From the NCBI GenBank assembly GCA_963970005.1, contig CAXAMN010021995.1, positions 870,366 through 934,365 on the forward strand: a DNA stretch of 64,000 nucleotides, written 5' to 3'. Of the stretch, positions 58,433-64,000 are shown in pieces. Source of the DNA: Durusdinium trenchii. Its lineage: Eukaryota; Sar; Dinophyceae; Suessiales; Symbiodiniaceae. Both the position numbers and the translations under genes were made by a program. The notes under the pieces were generated by a model. The model ran no database searches. It was not told the DNA's origin and saw nothing but the letters and a program-made list of their open reading frames with translations. The number at the start of each line of letters is the position of its first letter. Position 1 is the first letter of the stretch.

Positions 58433-58627
58433 GTAGGCATACACGGAGTGTTTGGGGAAACGGATGTGTGTTTCATGTACCAACTACACCAGCCTGGTAT
58501 GATCCATGCCGCCCTGCGTTTGGGCTGCCCAATGGAAACTGCGTCGGTTGGTGACCCATGGGATGGTTCTGGCATGTTGACTGCAAAGGACACACAGCCG
58601 CTGCTTTGCAAGGCAAGAACTGACTGA
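58433..58627 (+). CDS. Plus-strand terminal exon, unknown
   Basis: Acceptor gatcaag|G, then 64 codons to a TGA (GVFGETDVCFMYQLHQPGMI, then HAALRLGCPMETASVGDPWD). Composition is clearly protein-like, while the minus-strand reading is not. This is the most convincing plus-strand exon in the window, and the neighbouring exons on either side are minus, so a direction switch or an insertion is implied. No family recognised. Confidence 0.45.
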   Translation, partial: VGIHGVFGETDVCFMYQLHQPGMIHAALRLGCPMETASVGDPWDGSGMLTAKDTQPLLCKARTD

Positions 58628-59033
58628 GAGTGCTTAAGTCAAATCGTGGAGCTCCTGCTGTTTCGATTGCTAAAGCATGCTAAAGCAGTACGAACAAATG
58701 TCTCTCGCACTGCCTAGTCTATGGCACTGTTGAGTTGAGGCCGCCATCAGCCTGTGACTTCGACCTGTGGACGTCGTGCCACAGACCTTCCTGAGCCTTC
58801 GTGTCTGTGTTGACAGCCACTCACATGTCAATTCAATTTGTTGATTCATAAAATCTCCCAGTGCTGGATATGTCAAACATTGTCAAACCATTCTTATGAT
58901 TTTTGTTACGAATCAAAAGTCAACATTAGATCGATCAAGCTTCAGAACCAGCTGTGTCTCTTTTTTTCCTTCTGTCTGGCTTCATCTCCTTGCGCATTCC
59001 GACCCGCTCGCTGGAACATCGTGCTCAGCGCTC

Positions 59034-59228
59034 CTAGACTTCCAGCTCCACCACTCCATGCGTGGCCTCCTCCTCCTCCTCATGCCACTGGGGTAGGCGG
59101 GTGCACTCTGAGGGATGCACCACCAAAGGTTTCCACTTCTGTCGGGCAGCTTCGTCCATCTTCATCCACTCCTGTTCAAGTGTTCGACACCCGATGAACC
59201 CGCCGCGACCATCCGCGGGGTGGTCCAC
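59034..59228 (-). CDS. Terminal exon, unknown (weakly HMG-box-like)
   Basis: Open frame with nearly all third positions G or C: TLEQEWMKMDEAARQKWKPL, then an acidic tail (HEEEEEATHG) and a stop at 59,034. The W-x-x-M-x-x-x-A-R-x-K-W spacing recalls the second half of an HMG box, but one half-motif is not enough. Acceptor not fixed. Confidence 0.45.
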   Translation of the reverse strand: MDHPADGRGGFIGCRTLEQEWMKMDEAARQKWKPLVVHPSECTRLPQWHEEEEEATHGVVELEV

Positions 59229-59660
59229 GGGGGGTGTCCGCTCTTTTTTTAGTGTCGGAAAACCTGGAACTCAGGAGATGCTGTCGGAGGCAGGAGTTTT
59301 TCGGTCTATGTGTTGCTGTCTTTAGAAGCACTGGTGTGTATTTGAAGGGTTTCATGGATCCATTCTTTGAAAATATTCTCCAAGGAGTCTCTCGAAAAAC
59401 AGTCCGATGCTCCTCAGCAGCTTGACTCAACACTTGGCAAAAGCTCCTCTACACACAACCGCTCAAAAAGAACACTCCGCACAAAAGCACACCCACTTCT
59501 TATCCTCACCGCCCGCTCTCTACTCCGCTGCACCGTTTCAGCGCCCACCTGAGCCTCTGCAAGCTCTGCCTGAAGCGCTTGATCTTCTGAAGCGGTCGGT
59601 CGTGGGCATTGGTAAGGAAAGGCTCGGTGAAGCCAGTGCCTCCGTTAGCGCGGTGAGCCA

Positions 59661-59685
59661 CGGGTTCGTACGACCCGCATTTTTT
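59661..59685 (+). other. Hairpin followed by a T run
   Basis: The 17-mer cgggttcgtacgacccg can form a 5-bp stem (CGGGT/ACCCG) with a 7-base loop. It is followed by gca and six T. It resembles a T-arm plus an RNA polymerase III terminator, but the loop is out of register with the standard TTCRA loop and no A box is obvious upstream. Confidence 0.3.
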
Positions 59686-60260
59686 AAGGTCGGTGATGAG
59701 TGAGGAGTGAAGCAGAAGCCGACGACCGGAAGGTCTTCCGAAAGTAGGCTTTGAGGGTCAAAGTTTGAATCACACTAGTCTGAAATTCCTGAATGCAGAC
59801 TAAGTCAAGTCAATTGGAGAGATGCTTGATCAATCTTGATCAATCTTCATCACAAGCTAATGTCTTCCTGTGTTGAAGTGCTTGTCCCAATGAGAATCAC
59901 AGGCAAAACTGGGAACGTTCCATTGATGAACTTGGACCAACCCTGTGGCAAGTACTTGACTTGAGAGAAAGCATCATCATCATCATCACCACCGCCACCA
60001 TCATCATCATCATCATCCACCAGCTTTATGTACTGGCTCCACGGTCAAGCAAACATCAGAGCCCGCAAAAATGCTCGGTGATCTGTGATAAAACAAGAAG
60101 GTCCTCTTGGACGGGACAGCAACTATTTCACACTTTCCATAGTTTGGGACAACAATTAACACCACCTATACTAAGCAAAATTGAGCACATGTGTCATTAT
60201 TTCACAAGTCACCTTCAAAAGCAGCAAAGCCTTCTGCAGCAAATCCTCTTGGCCTCATCT

Positions 60261-60435
60261 TCATGATGAGCTCCCCTCCCACGCCGATTCAGCCGATTCT
60301 TCAATCGCAGCTCCCACTCCCACATCTTTCCCGCCTGAAGCCAGCTGTGTGCCAAACCACCACCTGCGACTCATCTGCCGCGTCCGCAAGTTCATCCACT
60401 GCTGAGGCATTCAACTCCCGTGCCACCTGCATCAC
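60261..60435 (-). CDS. Two exons of an Ala/Glu-rich helical protein
   Basis: Exon 60,435-60,364 (24 codons): acceptor cctcgag|G, donor TCGCAG|GT, encoding VMQVARELNASAVDELADAA. Exon 60,334-60,261: acceptor cttcag|G, GKDVGVGAAIEESAESAWEG, then stop. The second exon's start phase does not directly match the first, so a small intervening exon may exist. Composition predicts amphipathic helix. Family unknown. Confidence 0.4.
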
Positions 60436-60600
60436 CTCGAGGAGTCAGTCGAAACTCGGCCAATGATTCGAAGAGGTGCGGAACGAGACCGTTTCAGGAG
60501 CGGTCTGTGGCGTGCTCGAACGCTTCGGCTCAGACATTCGGAGCCGCCTCGCACGAGTCGAAGCACCTTTTGGCGCAGTTTGGGAAGGCTGGTCTTCGAG

Positions 60601-60624
60601 CAGGAAGAAGAAGAAGAAGAAGGA

Positions 60625-60656
<32 letters not shown>

Positions 60657-60725
60657 GAAGAAGAAGAAGAAGAAGAAGGAATCCACATGAAAGAAAGAAA
60701 GAGAAGAAGAAGAAGAAGAAAGAAT
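60601..60725. repeat. GAA/GAAA purine tract
   Basis: Two blocks of gaagaagaa and gaaagaaagaaa are separated by aatccacatg, which is repeated after the second block. The block plus aatccacatg is therefore duplicated. Translated Lys/Glu strings are not real protein. Confidence 0.9.
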
Positions 60726-61339
60726 CCACATGTGCCCAAACATAGGTGCATGACGGACGACTGTGTCTCTGGAGATCCATGTTTCTTTGCTGTGCATGCG
60801 AATGGTATTTCATCTCGAACGGAATCTCTGAATTTCTGCACAACATGGAGTTGGAATTCCCCATTGTTTGTCTGATGTTTGTCTGGTGGTCATTCCAGGA
60901 TTCTCCTATACTCGAAATGCCGCTGAGTGGTTGTACATGATGCGTGCACATGCGTTCACACAAACGCCTGTGGTTCTATCATGTTCTGTCTCGCTTATCT
61001 CACTCATCAATAGCCCCCGACAAAGCTGCGGCGCCTGCGACACAGGTGCCCCGGGCGCTTGCACTGCAGCCTGCGCGAATGAAAAAGATGCTGCGCGGGC
61101 TAACGCGTGGGTACCCGGTTGCAGTGGTCAGGCCTGGCGTGTCGTGATGCATCCAAGTACCTCACACCTTTCTGCATCTCAGTTTAGTTGTGTTAAAGAA
61201 AATGGTCAAAGCATCTCATTCCATTTGGACTGTCTACGGGTTGCACCCATCCAATCCCATCCAATCCCCCAACACACCTTGCTGAGTGTGATCCCCTCTG
61301 CTCACCAGACAAAATAGGGAGACCTCCCAGGCAACCCCC

Positions 61340-63904
61340 TTTCACTGGAAGTTTCGGAAAACTAGACCAGTCACCAGTCTACCATCCACCAGGCCCAGGT
61401 CTACCAAAAGCTTGACACCCAGTCTACCCTCCGGTAGTCCCTCCGGTCGGGACCTCGCCTCAAATTGGTTCACCAGGACCTCGCATTCGTTCAGGCAGCA
61501 CACCGAGAAGTACTCCGAGGAGGCGATGCAGTTGGAGGCGCCCAGGAGGTAATTGGCGATGAGCACCGACCTCCTTGGCGAGAGACACCCGGTGGCGGAG
61601 AGACGGCCGAATCGGAAGATCGTTAAGAGTGAAGTGAAGAATGTGAAGATGGACCGTTTCGTGAAGCGAAGATGGATGCCACCAGGCCTTTCCCAGTCCC
61701 TCAAAACCTGGGATCACTTGACGGTCCGGTCGCGTCTGGGAAGAAGTCTGATCAGCATGCAGCATGAGTCTCATGCTGATCACCCCTTGGTGCCAAAAAG
61801 GCCCCATGCTTACAACGAACGGCAGGTACTTCTCAAGATTCGATGCATCATACTATGCCTGCTTCCGTCTGACGGTCCATTCCGTTCGTGCCTAGATCGA
61901 TGGAGTGATGGCACAGGTCGTTCTCTTCCGGCTCCCAATGCCACACCCAACAAGTTGGTGGATGCAAGTTGATGCCTGTTGTGCCAAGCATCTCCCCTGC
62001 CTTCTCTTCCAAAATCCCAGCCTTATGTGAGGGAGCAAACGGGAAGACAACCAAATGAGCTCCCAAGTCAGTGAGATCCACTGAACTGGCTTCCCTTCGG
62101 CGTTGATCGGAGTATGAATCAGGATGACCAAAAAGTTTGAAGCCCAAAAAAACAGCCATCAAGGAGCCATGAACTTCTATCAGCATCACCTTTCACCTGC
62201 ACCGGTCACATCCTTTTACATCCTTTGTCTTTCGAGTCCTCTCGGTTTTTGCATGTTTTTGCTGTCATCACCCGTCCCAGAGTGCTCCCGGCCTGCTGCA
62301 AATAGTCCTCCTTCTCCGTGAATTGGTAGTTGGTGAACTTGGGACCTCAGCGCAAAAAATACTTCTCCAATGGCCTAACATCAGCGACCCATACGTGTTT
62401 TGAAATGGTCCACACGGTGGGTGAACAAATCGGAAAGTCGGTTTCAGACCCAGTTCTTGACAGACTCTCAGTGACTCTCAGACCTCTCTTCATTACCTAT
62501 GACAGTCTTGAAAAACCACTCTCAAGATTGTCCAACTGTAACTGTCTTAGATTGTCTGTAGGTCCGTATCAACAAATCTCGAACATCTCTCGAAACCTGA
62601 GTTCCTCACTTCCGTGGAAGTCTTCGAGTCGCACGCGTCCCGGCGCATGTTCCATCTTTCGCAGGGTCGACCTCATCTCCTCGCACTCGGAGTTTTGCCA
62701 ACGGCCAAACCTGGGAGGTTCGACGCCGACCACGGACGAAGGACCTGGAACCCCGGTTCGGTGCCGTTGGAAGATGCGAAGGACACAGGATGATGATCTG
62801 CGGTGGTAAAAAAAAAGAAATAAAAAACGGGTCTCCTGTCTCGAGTTCTTTTTTTTGTTCTCCTACTACAATCGTTTTGCGATGAAGGATACTCCACAAA
62901 AACCATCCGCGTCCCGTCTTTGCTTCTCACACAAGCCAACTCACCCTCTGCAGCTTTCAGTTTCGATGCCCAAGCTCCAATTATATAAATGGAAATGGTT
63001 CCAAGATGTTCCAAGTTCCTACTGGTTGCGGAGGTTTCAAACAGGACCCCCATGGATGGGTCCACCCTGTGGTGCTGGGCGGGTGAAGTGCACCATCCCC
63101 ATCCCATCTTCCAATGGGAAAATACCCCAAAAAGGTTCCTCGAACCGATCCACAAACAAGAAGCCATCTTTCACCATAACGTCCTATACAGTAATCAAAT
63201 CAACCAATAATGATCAATAATGACATTGATTTGATTTGATTAGGACGTTGGGAAACCCCATCTCGCCACCATTGGGTTTCCCCATCTCCCTGTTCGTTCC
63301 AAGCAGCTGCTTCGCCATCTGCATCGTGGCCTCCTTCACCTCGGCCCAGCTCCGCTCACCCTCAGACCCTTCGAGCGCCTCGTCCACAAAGCGCTTCATC
63401 GGTGGCCACAAGACGGTCTTCCGCGCACGCTCCTGGCCGGGAGGTTGTGACGACGGGAGGGCAGTGCAGAACCAACGGGCCGTTTAAACGTAGGTCGTTG
63501 GGGATGTCGGGGGGGGGCCCTGCGGTGGAGAACGAGGCAGATCATCTGCGATGTTTTCAGCCAAATAAGATGGTACACATTCGGAGACTCAAACACGACC
63601 GTGTTGCAGCACATCTGACAATCTCATTTGAGCCCTCTGGGTGCTTTTTGCGGGCATTTTCGGCGGCCTGGGTTCATCCAGGGTTTCAGAATGTTTCAGA
63701 GCAATTCCAAACCTCTTTGGACCTGGCCTGAAGGCCACCCCAACCGCCGGAGGTTCCGATTCTTTGCAGTGGCTCCTTGATCAGTCGGTGCTTGGTTGCA
63801 TTGGTCATGTCGATGGGAACGCCATTACGGAAGAGCAAGAGATAAGAGAGCAGCACCTCGAGCGCCTGGTCTTCGGGTATAGAGCCTGGGAGGCGTTGCA
63901 TGTC
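61340..63904 (-). CDS. Conserved unknown multi-exon protein, partial
   Basis: Exons: 63,904-63,728 (59 codons, MQRLPGSIPEDQALEVLLSY, donor CAG|GC); 63,393-63,247 (49 codons, RFVDEALEGSEGERSWAEVK, donor GT); 62,710-62,597 (FGRWQNSECEEMRSTLRKME, donor CAG|GT); 62,345-62,272 (KFTNYQFTEKEDYLQQAGST); 61,570-61,454 (VLIANYLLGASNCIASSEYF, then SVCCLNECEVLVNQFEA). Third positions are strongly G/C in the last exon. From memory, a W-x-x-x-EC-x-x-M segment followed by EKEDYL and then NC-x-ASS-x-(Y/F)-x-SVCC-x-NECE occurs in a large protein family of dinoflagellates and other protists; no biochemical role is known to me. The four Cys may form disulfides or bind metal. The 5' end probably lies beyond the right edge of the window. 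Confidence 0.55.
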
Positions 63905-64000
63905 CTCAGTGGAGGGTGGACTGTGCCACAAAAAGCTCTCCATCGAAGTGGAGGGAAACAAGGTGAGCCCGCGGACCCAAAAGCAAAAAGAAGCGCACAA

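Noticed and set aside
1-64000. Prokaryotic features: operons, Shine-Dalgarno sites, CRISPR arrays, insertion sequences
   Set aside because: No spaced direct repeats of CRISPR type, no compact gene clusters, and clear spliceosomal exons; the DNA is eukaryotic.

Overview
The window looks like nuclear DNA of a dinoflagellate, most likely a symbiodiniacean. There are no bacterial-style operons and no long uninterrupted genes. Short exons of about 70 to 250 bases are spread over long non-coding stretches. Acceptors are nearly always AG followed by G, and donors are a mixture of GT, GC and GA. I could check six splice junctions by reading phase; two use GC, two GA and two GT. Almost every exon with good coding character lies on the minus strand, as expected of dinoflagellate one-directional gene arrays. 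Exon calls rest on reading frame, splice-site pattern, third-position GC and protein-like composition. No database search was possible, so boundaries marked approximate may be off.

Layout. 0-35 kb: gene-poor DNA with isolated minus-strand exons. These include a PAS-domain fragment (about 5.9 kb), a SET-like fragment (about 14 kb), several unidentified genes, and two copies of a basic/aromatic 'GD-V' domain (29.1 and 34.9-35.1 kb). Dispersed minisatellites, a tRNA-like remnant and a long GGAAGA tract with an assembly gap also lie here. 35.3-49.6 kb: a 14.3-kb unit that is the centre of interest. It is bounded by imperfect inverted repeats and by clusters of an ACCAGGTA motif. It carries a many-exon minus-strand gene that runs from a start near 48.97 kb to a stop at 35.48 kb. 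Reading 5' to 3', the modules are: a helical N-terminal region; a histone-H1-like Lys/Ala-rich exon with acidic blocks; a divergent C5-cytosine-methyltransferase-like module; acidic and coiled linkers; a basic WLHDQW module; a GWYTKDDM module; helical segments; and a final 606-codon exon with features of a CACTA/KDZ-type DDE transposase. 49.6-50.8 kb: a COG0523/CobW GTPase gene ending right at the edge of that unit. 51-64 kb: an ankyrin-like gene, several unidentified exons, a GAA/GAAA tract, and at least four exons of a conserved unknown gene that runs off the right end.

My main proposal is that the 35.3-49.6 kb unit is a large dinoflagellate DNA transposon, or a domesticated relic of one. 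Its single transcript would join a Dcm-like methyltransferase, a chromatin-like basic domain and a transposase. The parts are visible in the sequence; that they work together is inference.
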